64,000 nt of DNA, from the NCBI GenBank assembly GCA_004124385.1, contig SCKN01000007.1:1-64000 (forward strand), read 5' to 3'. This document shows, piece after piece, positions 47,741 through 57,823 of the stretch. Source of the DNA: Fidelibacterota bacterium. GTDB lineage: Bacteria; Fidelibacterota; Marinisomatia; Marinisomatales; TCS55. The translations under genes and the position numbers were made by a program. The stretch's first letter is position 1. The number at the start of each line of letters is the position of its first letter. The notes under the pieces were generated by a model. The model ran no database searches, was not told the origin of the DNA, and saw nothing but the letters and a program-made list of their open reading frames with translations.

Positions 47741-49348
47741 ATGCCCTCTAAAACCAAAAAAACGTTTAAGGATCTTGGACTTTCTGTAAAAGTACTTGAT
47801 GCAATAAATAGAAAAGGGTTCGAAGAACCAACTGAAATACAAGAACTGACTATACCGGTTATGTTACGAGATGATTCAAATATCATCGCTCAAGCCCAAA
47901 CCGGCACAGGAAAAACGGCTGCATTTGGACTTCCGCTTGTCGATATGATTGATGGGAATCTCAAAACGGTTCAAGCGTTGATTCTGGTCCCTACTCGTGA
48001 ATTAGCCATTCAAGTCTCTGAAGAAATCAATTCACTTAAAGGAAGTAGCAATATTAAAATAACTCCTATTTATGGAGGACAATCCATTGATCAACAGCTT
48101 CGTAGGTTGAAAAAAGGTGTTCATATAGTAGTGGGGACACCTGGACGAATTATAGATCATCTAAAAAGAAAAACCTTAATATTGAGTAATATTGAACATT
48201 TAATACTGGATGAAGCAGATGAAATGTTGAACATGGGATTTATAGATGATATGGAAGAAATTTTCAGGTTCACAAACCCACATAAAAAAACCTTATTGTT
48301 TTCAGCAACAATGCCGCAAAGAATAAAGGTACTTGCTAACAAATATATGGAAGGATACGAACTTTTAGCTTCAACGAAAAAACAACTAACAACGAATCTA
48401 ACTGAACAGATTTATTTCGAAGTTAAAGCGTCCGATAAGTTTGAAGCATTATGCAGAATTATTGATATTGAAAATAATTTTTATGGATTGATATTTTGTC
48501 GAACCAAAAAAGATGTTGATTCAGTGGTTTCACATCTTAAAAATAGAGGATATGGGGCAGATGCAATTCATGGCGATATTACGCAATCACAACGTGAGCG
48601 CACCTTAAACAGTTTTAAAAGAAAAAATATAAATACATTAGTCGCAACAGATGTTGCTGCCCGAGGGATTGATGTCAATAATTTGTCCCATGTTATCAAT
48701 TATTCTCTTCCGGGTGATTCAGAAGCGTATGTTCATCGCATCGGGCGGACAGGACGTGCGGGAAATGAAGGAACAGCCATTACATTTATAACACCCAGTG
48801 AATATAAAAAGTTAATGTTTATCCAGCGGAAAGCAAAAACGGACATAAAAAGATCAACTGTACCAAAAGTAGAAGATATAATTAATGCAAAGATTTCTAA
48901 AATTGATGAAGATATTCTTTCCATGGCAGGCAAAGAAATAGATTCCAATTATTTTAACTGGGCAAAGAAGCTACAAGAGAATAAGCACCCTACTGAAATT
49001 ATAGCTACTATCTTGCATTATTGTTTTAAAGATGATTTAAATCCCAAGAATTACGGTGAGATGGATGAATCGTTCAAAAAAAGAAAGTCTGTTGATCTGA
49101 AGGGAAAAACCAGATTATTTGTTGCTCTGGGAAAGAAAGATCAACTTAACCCAAAAAAGTTAGTCAGTCTTATTACTAAAAAAGTATCGATTCATGAAAA
49201 TAAAATTAGCGATGTTCAAGTATTAGATAATTTCTCATTTATAACTGTTCCATTTGAAAAAGCGGAAGAAATGATAGCAAGTTTTAAGAAACGAGGTCGG
49301 AAGCAGTTGATTTCTCATGTAAAGAAAGGAAAGAAATTTAAACGTTAA
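47741..49348 (+). CDS. DEAD-box ATP-dependent RNA helicase with DbpA-type RNA-binding domain
   Basis: A 535-residue cytoplasmic protein. The motifs are all present: Q-motif GFEEPTEIQ, I AQTGTGKT, Ia PTRELA, II DEAD (ILDEADEM), III SAT, V ATDVAARGID and VI HRIGRTGRAG. The C-terminal 80 residues (KTRLFVALGKKDQLNPKKLVSLI ... VPFEKAEEMIASF) are a DbpA-like RNA-binding domain, followed by a basic tail. It is likely to act in ribosome assembly or RNA unwinding, especially in the cold. It converges with the oxidoreductase, the two stops sharing bases at 49345-49348. Confidence 0.94.
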   Translation: MPSKTKKTFKDLGLSVKVLDAINRKGFEEPTEIQELTIPVMLRDDSNIIAQAQTGTGKTAAFGLPLVDMIDGNLKTVQALILVPTRELAIQVSEEINSLKGSSNIKITPIYGGQSIDQQLRRLKKGVHIVVGTPGRIIDHLKRKTLILSNIEHLILDEADEMLNMGFIDDMEEIFRFTNPHKKTLLFSATMPQRIKVLANKYMEGYELLASTKKQLTTNLTEQIYFEVKASDKFEALCRIIDIENNFYGLIFCRTKKDVDSVVSHLKNRGYGADAIHGDITQSQRERTLNSFKRKNINTLVATDVAARGIDVNNLSHVINYSLPGDSEAYVHRIGRTGRAGNEGTAITFITPSEYKKLMFIQRKAKTDIKRSTVPKVEDIINAKISKIDEDILSMAGKEIDSNYFNWAKKLQENKHPTEIIATILHYCFKDDLNPKNYGEMDESFKKRKSVDLKGKTRLFVALGKKDQLNPKKLVSLITKKVSIHENKISDVQVLDNFSFITVPFEKAEEMIASFKKRGRKQLISHVKKGKKFKR

Positions 49349-50574
49349 ATTTCAATTATTTTTTTAGTTAATCGGCTTTTTTCAGCTACAAAGGCCATTA
49401 AATGACTCTCTAAAGATGTTTCAATGGATGATCCAAATATAGTAGGGTCATTTGTTTTAACTGCAAGAATGAATTGCTTCATTAATCCGAAATCTCCTCC
49501 ACCGTGCCCCATCACATCTTCTGTTTTGTTTACCCATACAATTTCATTTATCTGATCTTTAAAATTACTTAAAGAAATTGTTTCAAAATTTCCAACCATT
49601 TCGACCATCGTCCCCATGATTCTCGTTCTTCGGTTACCATCTGTGAATGCAGACATGGTAAAAGAGGCGGTCACTTTATTTTCAAATTCGATATTGACCA
49701 CTTGATGATCCACAACATTATTATCGCTTCGATGTACGCACCGACCATAGGGACTTTCGCATAATGCTTTTTCTCGACCTATTTTAGTAAAATCATTTGT
49801 AATAACTGATATTGGTTTTTCAGTTAGATCCATATTTAAATATAATTTCAAAGCTGAATAGGGACACTCCTTTTCAACTTCACAGCCATCAATGCATCTT
49901 TCAGTTCTGCCTCCAGGTGCATTTTCGTTTTTAAAGTGTTTTAAAGATCCGAATGAAGATATATGTTTACACGGTGAATCAGCAAACCATCGCAGTAAAT
50001 CCAAATCATGACATGATTTAGCTAATATCATTGGAGATGATTCCTCAAGTTTTCGTCAGTTACCTCTAACATACGAATGGGCCATATGCCAATAATTAAC
50101 AGGTTCTAAATGCTCTATTGATACAATATCCCCGATAAATTCTGTATCGATGATTTCTTTCATTTTTGCATAATGAGATGTAAATCGTAAAACATGACAT
50201 AATCCAAAGATTTTATTAGTATTAAATCCAGCTTCAGCTAACTTTCTGCAATCATCTTCTGATGTAGGCATTGGTTTTTCGAAGAGGACATGATAATCCA
50301 AATTTAATGCTGTTAATGCAGGTTCAACATGCATCTGATCTTGTGTGCTAATGATAACTGCATCAGCTAGCCGTTCATTATTTAATGCTTCTTCCCATGA
50401 TTTAAAGCAATTGGAAGAGTCAAGTTTATATTCATCAGCGAAGAGATTTCTTGTTAGGTCATTGGGTTCGGCGACTGCAACAATTTCCATTTCATTAGGA
50501 AAGGATTTACTGTAAGAGGCATACGTGTTTCCACGGTTACCTGCGCCAATAATTAAAATTCGAACGGGTTTCGT
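49345..50574 (-). pseudogene. Gfo/Idh/MocA-family oxidoreductase with lost start codon and in-frame TGA
   Basis: An NAD(P)-dependent sugar dehydrogenase-type protein. The Rossmann start (K)PVRILIIGAGNRGNTYASYS is intact, but the codon where Met is expected is ACG (50572-50574); no ATG, GTG or TTG lies between it and the upstream in-frame stop. A TGA at 50056-50058 then interrupts HSYVRGN-x-RKLEESSPMILAKSCHDLD, where relatives have Trp (TGG). The rest, including FEKPMPT and LAKSCHDLDLLRW, continues in the same frame to 49345, about 409 residues in all. Two substitution lesions without frameshifts suggest a recent pseudogene. The largest intact frame (49345-50031) lacks the cofactor domain. Confidence 0.8.
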
Positions 50575-50630
50575 AAATAGGGCTTTTAATCGAGCGTAGA
50601 ATTTGTAAACTTTCTATTCAATTTTCCACT

Positions 50631-51356
50631 ATGAGAATGAAATTTATTAAATATCAATTTTGTTTGATTATCATTATTTCAGGAATGATATCTGCTGAAG
50701 AACTGCCGAACAATTGGGAGGCATATTGGGTAAAATCATGCCAAACAGTCGTAATGAATCAAACGAATCAAAGAATTTTAGGAATAGCTGCTTTGGCAGC
50801 ATTAGGCGCTACACAAATAGATTTGAAAGTGAAAGGCTATGCTCAATCAGAAGGATTGCTTTCCAAACCTGTATCTCATCTTGGCGATAAAATCGGAGGA
50901 GCTTGGGGTCATTGGATTTTGTGGTCATCAATTTTAACAACATCATTGATAAATGGTGAAAACAAGGATGATTTTATTTCCAAAATGCAATTTTCCACAT
51001 TGGCCATGCTAACAAACGGAATCATAACTGTTGGGATGAAGCGATCTTTTGGTAGAGAACGTCCGAATGGAAGCTGTTGTCAGTCCTTTCCCTCAGGTCA
51101 TACATCTCATAGTTTTACAATTGCTGCTATCGCACATGAATTATATGGTGAAAGTGTAGGAATACTAGCGTATGGACTTGCTGCTTTGGTTGCTGTCAGT
51201 CGCATTAATGATAATAAACATTATTTAAGTGATGTACTATTTGGTGCAGCAATGGGGTCTACAGTTGGTCGAGCATTTGCGTTGAATTATAATGAGATTG
51301 AAGATAATATCGGTATAACACCTTACATGCAGTTAAAATTTACGTTTCCATTATAA
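50631..51356 (+). CDS. PAP2-family membrane phosphatase
   Basis: A 241-residue protein with a signal peptide or anchor (KYQFCLIIIISGMISAEE). The three acid-phosphatase motifs are clear: MKRSFGRERP, SFPSGHTSHSF, and SRINDNKHYLSDVLFGA. It probably dephosphorylates lipid phosphates such as phosphatidic acid or undecaprenyl pyrophosphate at the periplasmic face. It begins a plus-strand run of five genes at 50.6-55.5 kb and is 11 bp before the esterase gene. Confidence 0.9.
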   Translation: MRMKFIKYQFCLIIIISGMISAEELPNNWEAYWVKSCQTVVMNQTNQRILGIAALAALGATQIDLKVKGYAQSEGLLSKPVSHLGDKIGGAWGHWILWSSILTTSLINGENKDDFISKMQFSTLAMLTNGIITVGMKRSFGRERPNGSCCQSFPSGHTSHSFTIAAIAHELYGESVGILAYGLAALVAVSRINDNKHYLSDVLFGAAMGSTVGRAFALNYNEIEDNIGITPYMQLKFTFPL

Positions 51357-51367
51357 GGGTTTATTGA

Positions 51368-52333
51368 ATGAAAAACCGTATTTTCATATTTAGTATATTA
51401 TTATCGTTAGGGTGTTCTCAAAATAATCAATTTAATCTAAAGCCACCACGGGGATATCCTAATTTTACACTTTTAAAATGGGCAGCGTACCTTGGCTTTT
51501 TGGACTTTGTTGATCTAGAACCGGAAATTCCTGATTCGATTCAAGTTTCACGAGATATTGTTTATAAGGAAACGGACCAACGCTCATTAAAATTAGATAT
51601 TTACAAAGATAAATTCCTCGTTGAACCTGCACCTGTCATCATCTTTATTCACGGCGGAAGTTGGACGACAGGAGGAAAAGAAGATTATTTGATTTATTGT
51701 TTAGCTTATGCCCAAAAGGGATATGTTACGGCATCATTGTCTTATCGATTTTCCCAAGAAGCTATTTTCCCTGCTGCTGTTGAAGATATCATTTGCGGAA
51801 TTAGGTGGATAAAGGCTCATGCAAGCGAATATGGAATTGATTCAAGCAAAGTGGCTCTTGTGGGTGGATCCGCCGGTGGTCATTTGGCCATGTTGGCTGC
51901 ATACACGGCAGATGAATCTTATTTCGCTTCTGGTTGTGATGAAAATGCAGTGAGTACTGCTGTCCAAGCGATAGTAAATATTTATGGTCCATCAGATTTA
52001 ACGACAGATTTTGCAGTAGCACAGGGTGCAACACCAAAATTCATGGGATCTACTTATGATGTAAATCCGGATATTTATAAAGTAGCCTCACCTATAACAT
52101 ATATAACACCCGATGACCCACCTACGTTAACATTGCACGGCACTATTGATAAAATTGTACCCATTACTCAAAGTGATTTTCTTGATAAAGCACTAATTAA
52201 AAATGATGTAATTCATGAATATCATAGATTAAAAGGATGGTCTCATACAATGGATGCTTCTGTTCCTGTGAACGAATATGCTCAAAAGGTCATGACTCGG
52301 TTTTTTAATAAATGGTTGAATGGAGATGATTAA
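51368..52333 (+). CDS. Alpha/beta-hydrolase lipoprotein (carboxylesterase, BD-FAE-like)
   Basis: A 321-residue lipoprotein (lipobox SLGCSQN). It has the oxyanion-hole motif IFIHGGSW, the nucleophile elbow VGGSAGGHLA, LTLHGTIDKIVP with the acid residue, and the His in GWSHTMD. It belongs to the group of acetyl/feruloyl esterases active on decorated carbohydrates or small esters. It shares one base with the following YdjC-like gene start (TAATG), showing tight coupling. Confidence 0.9.
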   Translation: MKNRIFIFSILLSLGCSQNNQFNLKPPRGYPNFTLLKWAAYLGFLDFVDLEPEIPDSIQVSRDIVYKETDQRSLKLDIYKDKFLVEPAPVIIFIHGGSWTTGGKEDYLIYCLAYAQKGYVTASLSYRFSQEAIFPAAVEDIICGIRWIKAHASEYGIDSSKVALVGGSAGGHLAMLAAYTADESYFASGCDENAVSTAVQAIVNIYGPSDLTTDFAVAQGATPKFMGSTYDVNPDIYKVASPITYITPDDPPTLTLHGTIDKIVPITQSDFLDKALIKNDVIHEYHRLKGWSHTMDASVPVNEYAQKVMTRFFNKWLNGDD

Positions 52334-53307
52334 TGAAAAAATTAATAATATTCTTATTGAGTACATTAATTGTTTTTGAAAGTAATGCAAAAGATATACG
52401 GATGTTAACCGGTAATAATTGGGCTGAAAAATTAGGTTATCCGAAAGGAAGCCGAGTTGTGATACTTCATGCAGATGATATTGGAATGTGCTATGAAGCG
52501 AATCATGCAGCAAAAAAATATCTGCTAAATAATGAAATTCAATCCGCAGCTGCTATGGTACCCTGTCCTTGGTTTGATGAATTTGCAAAGTGGGCTGTAG
52601 CCAATCCAGATGAAGATATTGGTTTACATTTAACACTAACAAGTGAATGGCAGACTTATCGCTGGGGTCCTATTTCAAATCCAAGAGATGTCCCAGGATT
52701 AATCGATAATGATGGTTACTTATGGCATACAGTGTCAGGCGTTGTAACTCATGCATCATCTGAAGAAATTGAAGTAGAAATTAGAGCCCAAATAGATCGA
52801 GCAATCCAAGTTGGAATGAAACCTGATCATATAGATACACATATGGGGACACTTTTTGCGAGAACGGATTATGCATATGTATTTTTCAAAGCAGCTATGG
52901 ATTATAATATTCCGGCAAATGTTATTGAATTTACTCCTCTTGTGGTGGATAAATTTAGAAAGCAAGGTTATCCCATTACCGATGAGATGATTAAATATTC
53001 GCATGAATATACTCTTCCTAAACTCGATGATTTTTATTCAGTCCCAAATGGCAGTACATATGAAAACAAAAAAGCTAATTTTTTCAAATTAATTCAAACT
53101 TTGAAACCGGGGATATCAGAAATAATTTTTCACTCATCAATTGAATCGGAAGGGTTAAAGAAAATTACAAACTCCTGGCAGCAGCGCGTATGGGAAGCAG
53201 AAATGTTTTCAGATCCGAATGTGATTCAATTTATGAAAGATGAAGGGCTCATTTTTACTAATTGGAAAGAAATGATGGAACGGTTTAATGAAAGATTGAA
53301 GAATTGA
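52333..53307 (+). CDS. YdjC/ChbG-family deacetylase, exported
   Basis: A 324-residue protein with a signal peptide (MKKLIIFLLSTLIVFESNA). The family's metal-binding HADDIGMCYEAN is at residues 50-61, with further GLHLTLTSEW and DHIDTHMGT, which hold the other His ligands. ChbG removes an acetyl group from chitooligosaccharides; HpnK-type relatives act on hopanoid lipids. The surrounding genes allow either an amino-sugar or a lipid substrate. It overlaps the ceramidase-like gene by 4 bp (TTGA). Confidence 0.88.
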   Translation: MKKLIIFLLSTLIVFESNAKDIRMLTGNNWAEKLGYPKGSRVVILHADDIGMCYEANHAAKKYLLNNEIQSAAAMVPCPWFDEFAKWAVANPDEDIGLHLTLTSEWQTYRWGPISNPRDVPGLIDNDGYLWHTVSGVVTHASSEEIEVEIRAQIDRAIQVGMKPDHIDTHMGTLFARTDYAYVFFKAAMDYNIPANVIEFTPLVVDKFRKQGYPITDEMIKYSHEYTLPKLDDFYSVPNGSTYENKKANFFKLIQTLKPGISEIIFHSSIESEGLKKITNSWQQRVWEAEMFSDPNVIQFMKDEGLIFTNWKEMMERFNERLKN

Positions 53308-54866
53308 AAATTATTAAACGAATTTTAATTGGAATTGCTATTTTTCTTATCATCGGATTTGGATATTTATACAATAATATTTCGGATAGACATCCAGATT
53401 ACACAATTGATTTAGTTATAAACACAACAGATGCTCCAAGAGAGATTAAAGTTGGTTTCGCAAAAATATCAATATCGCCCGAAATAATTGATACATGGAA
53501 TGATGTTGACGGTAATGCAAAGTATGATCCTGAAAAAGGGGACTCGTATAATGATCTAAATGGAAACGGGGAATTTGATGCTGTTTGGATAGCTGGATTT
53601 CATAATCGACGCCCGGCCCAAGGAATTCATGATGATATTTGGGCAAGAGTCATGATTGTAGATGATGGACGAACACGAATTGCTATCGTCGGATTGGATG
53701 CAGTGGGTTTTTTGCATGATGAAGTTGTAGATATCCGTAAAGCATTGCCTGAAGATTTAGATATTGATTATACAATTGTTTGCAGTACGCATAATCATGA
53801 AGGACCGGATTTGGTCGGTATTTGGGGTGAAAGCCCATTTAAAAGCGGCGTTGATGCTGAATATATGGAGTATGTAAAAGATAATACTGTTACGGCGATT
53901 CAACGTGCAGTAGAAAACCTTCGTCCAGCGAAACTTCGATTTGCTCAAGATCTTGAAAATGGCGCAAATTTTGTAATGGATACGCGGTTACCCGAAGAAA
54001 TGGACCCGGGAATTCGAATAATACAAGCCATTGATCTTGAAGCAGACACAACACTCGGTTCACTTATTTCTTGGGGGAACCACCCAGAAACATTGTGGAG
54101 CGATAATCTACTTATCAGTTCAGATTTTCCCCATTATATCAGAGAATCAGTGGAAAAGGGGATTAATAGAAATGGAAAAGTATTGGCAGAAGGTCTGGGA
54201 GGCATAGCCGTGTATATCAGCAGTTCGGTGGGGGGACTCATGACCACTCGGCCCAGTTTTTCTATTCCAGATCCATTTACAGGAGAGAATTTATCGGGTG
54301 CTACCTTTGAAAAGACCGAGGCGCAAGGACAACAAATAGGATTATTGGTTTTGAATGCGTTAAAGAGTGATAAGGTAGTCGAAATTGAAAAAGCAAATAT
54401 CAATTTGATTGCAAAAACAATTTCTATTCCCTTGGAAAATAATAATTTTAAGCTTGGGTTTGCGTTGGGCGTTATTAATCACGGCACGATGGGTTGGATG
54501 AATGTTCGAACTGAAGTGTCCGCATTTAAAATTGGTCCGGCAAGCTTTATAACAGTCCCCGGAGAAATTTATCCAGAAATTGTGAATGGTGGTGTTGTGT
54601 CACCACCCGGGCAAGATTATAGAATATCGCCATTAGAAGTGCCGCCGTTACGCTCATTTATGAGTGGAAAATTCAAATTTGTATTTGGATTAGCAAATGA
54701 TGAGATTGGATACATTATTCCAAAAAGTGAATGGGATGAAGAACCGCCTTACTTGTATAATGATAATGATTCACCCTATGGTGAAGAAAATTCGCTGGGG
54801 CCTGAAACAGGTCCAATTGTATATAATCGTATTGTGGAATTATTGAGGATTCTAAACAATGAATAG
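53304..54866 (+). CDS. Neutral/alkaline ceramidase-like hydrolase, membrane-anchored
   Basis: A 520-residue protein starting at TTG 53304 with an N-terminal hydrophobic anchor (ILIGIAIFLIIGFGYLY). It has the neutral ceramidase N-terminal domain pattern: VGFAKISISPE, DDIWARVMIVDDG, IAIVGLDAVGF, and the zinc motif CSTHNHEGPD. An acidic calcium-loop-like insertion sits early in the domain (DVDGNAKYDPEKGDSYNDLNGNGEFD, about residues 65-92). The second half has LISWGNHPETL and ends in a PETGP motif. Ceramidases split N-acyl bonds of sphingolipids, but many bacterial relatives have unknown substrates. Confidence 0.85.
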   Translation: MKIIKRILIGIAIFLIIGFGYLYNNISDRHPDYTIDLVINTTDAPREIKVGFAKISISPEIIDTWNDVDGNAKYDPEKGDSYNDLNGNGEFDAVWIAGFHNRRPAQGIHDDIWARVMIVDDGRTRIAIVGLDAVGFLHDEVVDIRKALPEDLDIDYTIVCSTHNHEGPDLVGIWGESPFKSGVDAEYMEYVKDNTVTAIQRAVENLRPAKLRFAQDLENGANFVMDTRLPEEMDPGIRIIQAIDLEADTTLGSLISWGNHPETLWSDNLLISSDFPHYIRESVEKGINRNGKVLAEGLGGIAVYISSSVGGLMTTRPSFSIPDPFTGENLSGATFEKTEAQGQQIGLLVLNALKSDKVVEIEKANINLIAKTISIPLENNNFKLGFALGVINHGTMGWMNVRTEVSAFKIGPASFITVPGEIYPEIVNGGVVSPPGQDYRISPLEVPPLRSFMSGKFKFVFGLANDEIGYIIPKSEWDEEPPYLYNDNDSPYGEENSLGPETGPIVYNRIVELLRILNNE

Positions 54867-55512
54867 TAATAACCATATGAAGATTTCGGGATATAGTGGA
54901 ATGATTGGATCAATTCAATTTATTATAATCCCAATAATTGCTATGTTTTTTTATGGCGGTGGAACAATTTGGAATCATGATGCAATCGGTTACACATTTT
55001 GGGAAAATTTCTTAAGTGATTTGGGCAGAACATTTGCCCATAACGGTGTTGAAAATAATATATCAAGCCCACTATTCAATACATCTCTTGGGTTGTTTGG
55101 TACCTCTATTGTTTTACTGCATTCTTCTACATTTCGTTTATTTAAATCTGTTTGGGGTTATTTAATAACACTTACAGGAATAATTTCCGGAATTGGAATG
55201 ATTATTATCGCTTTAGCACCAGACAATGTGCTCCACGATCTTCATATGTTAGGCGTGTGGGTTTGGTTGGTAGCCTTATTAATTATAGCTGTACTTATTT
55301 TTATCTATGATTTTCGTTCAAAAGAAAGAAACCAGCATTTTGTAATTATAAGCTTAATGATGGCCATTCTTGTTGGATATCATATTTCACAAGGGTTTAT
55401 GGATGTGCGAGGACCTTTAATTGTGGCAACTCAAAAGGTAGTTATATATTTAAATTGTGCTTGGTATTTATGTTTAAGCAGTCGATTTCTGGATCAAGGG
55501 AAAATGATTTAA
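54859..55512 (+). CDS. DUF998-like integral membrane protein
   Basis: A 217-residue protein with about six hydrophobic segments. It has a conserved-looking NFLSDLGRTFAHNG stretch after the first segment, as in DUF998-type membrane proteins, and GIGMIIIALAPDNVLHDLHML in the middle. The function is unknown. It overlaps the ceramidase-like gene by 8 bp, so it is probably cotranscribed and may be related to it in membrane-lipid metabolism. It converges with the sorting-domain gene 17 bp away. Confidence 0.75.
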   Translation: MNSNNHMKISGYSGMIGSIQFIIIPIIAMFFYGGGTIWNHDAIGYTFWENFLSDLGRTFAHNGVENNISSPLFNTSLGLFGTSIVLLHSSTFRLFKSVWGYLITLTGIISGIGMIIIALAPDNVLHDLHMLGVWVWLVALLIIAVLIFIYDFRSKERNQHFVIISLMMAILVGYHISQGFMDVRGPLIVATQKVVIYLNCAWYLCLSSRFLDQGKMI

Positions 55513-55528
55513 TTCTTTATGAATAAAA

Positions 55529-57823
55529 TTATTTAACAATCGCTAAAGTTCCTTTTTGTACTTTTCCAAAGCTCGCCAGATCGAGAGATTCAACAACCCA
55601 AAAGTAAATACCACTCACAATTCGTCCGGAAAATGAGATGGTTTCCTGTCGCCATGATTCTTCTGCAGATAAAGCATTCAAATGTTTTTTCTCAAAAATG
55701 AGATCACCTGATGCTGAATAAATCCGAATGATACAATTTTTTGGTAAGTTTATAAAACGAAGTTTATACGGATCTGATGCATCGGGATACATATGAGCAG
55801 GATCGTTGTAGTCTAAACGATATGGATTTGGTACCACTTTTATTGGAACCGACATGCTATCATATTGGGCGTTTGATGATTGAAACGGTGTAACTGCAAT
55901 AACATTTTTTTGTTCTGGAGATGAACTTCCGCTTTCTAACGGTAGAATAGGTCCTATATCAATTCCATTTATATCATACCAATGATCGTGTCCGGAATCA
56001 TACGTATGAACGCTATAGTAGTAGTTATATCCAGAAAATGAATTTGAATCAGTATAGGAATAAATACCTGTATTTTTATTATAGTATGTAGAATCTCCAA
56101 TGGGAATTTCTATTGCAAACTCCCATGGACCATAGTGCCAGTAATGAGATGCTGGCCATGATTTGTAAATTCGATAACCGCGAACATCTTTTGCTTCATC
56201 GCCTTCATAGTCCGGATCCATAGCATCTTCAGCTTTATTTGTCCAATTGACGACAACTTGTCCTAATCGGGTATTGCTAAACCAAATATCCACATCCGGT
56301 GGAGGATCGGGAATATCATAATTATTTTTATAAGCAAATTTGGCTTGTTCAAAATTTCTAAATAATGATCGTTCTCCCAGTTTTATTTCAAGCTTAGCTT
56401 CTGGTTTTAATGACCAAGTTATTTCATCTTCCCCCAACCAGTCGGGAGCAGATCCGCCTACAAATGCTATAACAAGTTTCGCTTTTTGACCAGGCTCTAA
56501 TCTGTACGGACCAAAAACAAGTGCATGCATTTTTAAATCGGGATTATCCGGAGGTGTTCGTGTAATATCATTTTCATCGTGTCCTATAACCATATTAAAC
56601 ATTTCAGTATCTGTATGTTCTAATGAGTTAGGGTCTTCATAATCGAATTGATTAATATTTCCATTATGCCACCATTTCGCATATACAGGCTGTGCGTTAG
56701 AGGAAGGATGGACAAAATCCCCATCAGGTGTATAATCTAATATCCCCATGCCAATATATTGATATGCTAATAATTGATTATGTACTTGACCATGATAACC
56801 ACCACTTGATGCAGATGTTCGTCGATTTGCAACTTCAAGATTGTATGGTTGACCCGTATCATTCCAGTTGGTCCCCACCCAAACATCATCCCGCTGATAA
56901 AACATAATCTTATCAGTATAATTATCCGTGAATTCTGATTCATCAGCTGTGAATGTATCTGCTTTTGTATAGAAAAACATGTCGTCATGAGTTTGTTCTC
57001 TGTTGTGCCTCCAGTCACTCCAGTTCATACCATGTCCTTCAGCCCATTGATGACCCATTGAATTAAGGCTGAAGGCATTCATGAGTGAAAAATATGCAGG
57101 GTCTAAAATTTTAGTGCCGGTATTTTCAAAGATAAGTTCTTGAATAATAAAATCATCAAAATCAGGATAACCCCAGGCGTATGCTTTGCGGGTGACTTGA
57201 ATCCCGGTTTTAGTTGTCCATTGACTAATGATTATTTCTTCAGGTGTGTCGTCATTTGCAGAATATTTATTATATCGATAATTGTGAATTTCGACAGGTT
57301 CGCTGCTTTGGATACTATAATGATATGGTGAATAATTACTTCGTTCAATATTTGGGTATGACGAATCCCCTAAAACGGATTCAGGCGCATTACGAATATC
57401 ATATGGTTCAGGGTCCACATCAATTGTCACATTTCTTGGTCCGGAATATGAAACCAGTGTATCGCCCATATCGTCAACAGCGAGTATCCAAACACCTTGC
57501 CCTCTGGAACTTTGGGGAATTGTTGCTCGAGGCATTTCTAGAACATTCGGATCATTATTAATATAGGCTTCAATATCAAGAAAATATTCTACAAAGTCCG
57601 GACCAACTCTCGACATATTACCCGGATAGGTTAAACTCTCTTGGCTATGACTATTTGATTCTCCTCTGTTCCCACCGCCGTCCATACCATTATTGCGGTA
57701 TGTAGACCACATTTTCCCTCGAGTCAGATTCCGGGGAGCGTACCCATCTATCATATCTGCTTGAGCGAAAAGAGTTGTAAATAACAGCCATAATAAAATG
57801 AATATAATTGATAGAATTTTCAT
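55529..57823 (-). CDS. Secreted protein with type IX-like C-terminal sorting domain
   Basis: A 764-residue exported protein (signal peptide MKILSIIFILLWLLFTTLFAQA). The body has no catalytic motif I can name. A fibronectin type III-like region lies near residues 500-610 (VVVNWTNKAEDAMDPDYEGDEAKDVRGYRIYKSW, YNYYYSVHTYDSG). The sorting-type end has VVPNPY, RFINLPKNCIIRIYSASGDL, GIYFWVVES and a final GTLAIVK. It is closely related over its second half to the partial gene at 62835. It is the last gene of the operon with the ceramidase-like and GDPD genes, overlapping the former by 4 bp. Confidence 0.82.
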   Translation of the reverse strand: MKILSIIFILLWLLFTTLFAQADMIDGYAPRNLTRGKMWSTYRNNGMDGGGNRGESNSHSQESLTYPGNMSRVGPDFVEYFLDIEAYINNDPNVLEMPRATIPQSSRGQGVWILAVDDMGDTLVSYSGPRNVTIDVDPEPYDIRNAPESVLGDSSYPNIERSNYSPYHYSIQSSEPVEIHNYRYNKYSANDDTPEEIIISQWTTKTGIQVTRKAYAWGYPDFDDFIIQELIFENTGTKILDPAYFSLMNAFSLNSMGHQWAEGHGMNWSDWRHNREQTHDDMFFYTKADTFTADESEFTDNYTDKIMFYQRDDVWVGTNWNDTGQPYNLEVANRRTSASSGGYHGQVHNQLLAYQYIGMGILDYTPDGDFVHPSSNAQPVYAKWWHNGNINQFDYEDPNSLEHTDTEMFNMVIGHDENDITRTPPDNPDLKMHALVFGPYRLEPGQKAKLVIAFVGGSAPDWLGEDEITWSLKPEAKLEIKLGERSLFRNFEQAKFAYKNNYDIPDPPPDVDIWFSNTRLGQVVVNWTNKAEDAMDPDYEGDEAKDVRGYRIYKSWPASHYWHYGPWEFAIEIPIGDSTYYNKNTGIYSYTDSNSFSGYNYYYSVHTYDSGHDHWYDINGIDIGPILPLESGSSSPEQKNVIAVTPFQSSNAQYDSMSVPIKVVPNPYRLDYNDPAHMYPDASDPYKLRFINLPKNCIIRIYSASGDLIFEKKHLNALSAEESWRQETISFSGRIVSGIYFWVVESLDLASFGKVQKGTLAIVK

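Noticed and set aside
50056-50058. In-frame TGA as selenocysteine or as a reassigned Trp codon
   Set aside because: The position corresponds to a conserved Trp, not Cys, so selenocysteine does not fit. Other genes in the window (for example livF and the gene at 3661) end normally at TGA, which argues against TGA as a general Trp codon.
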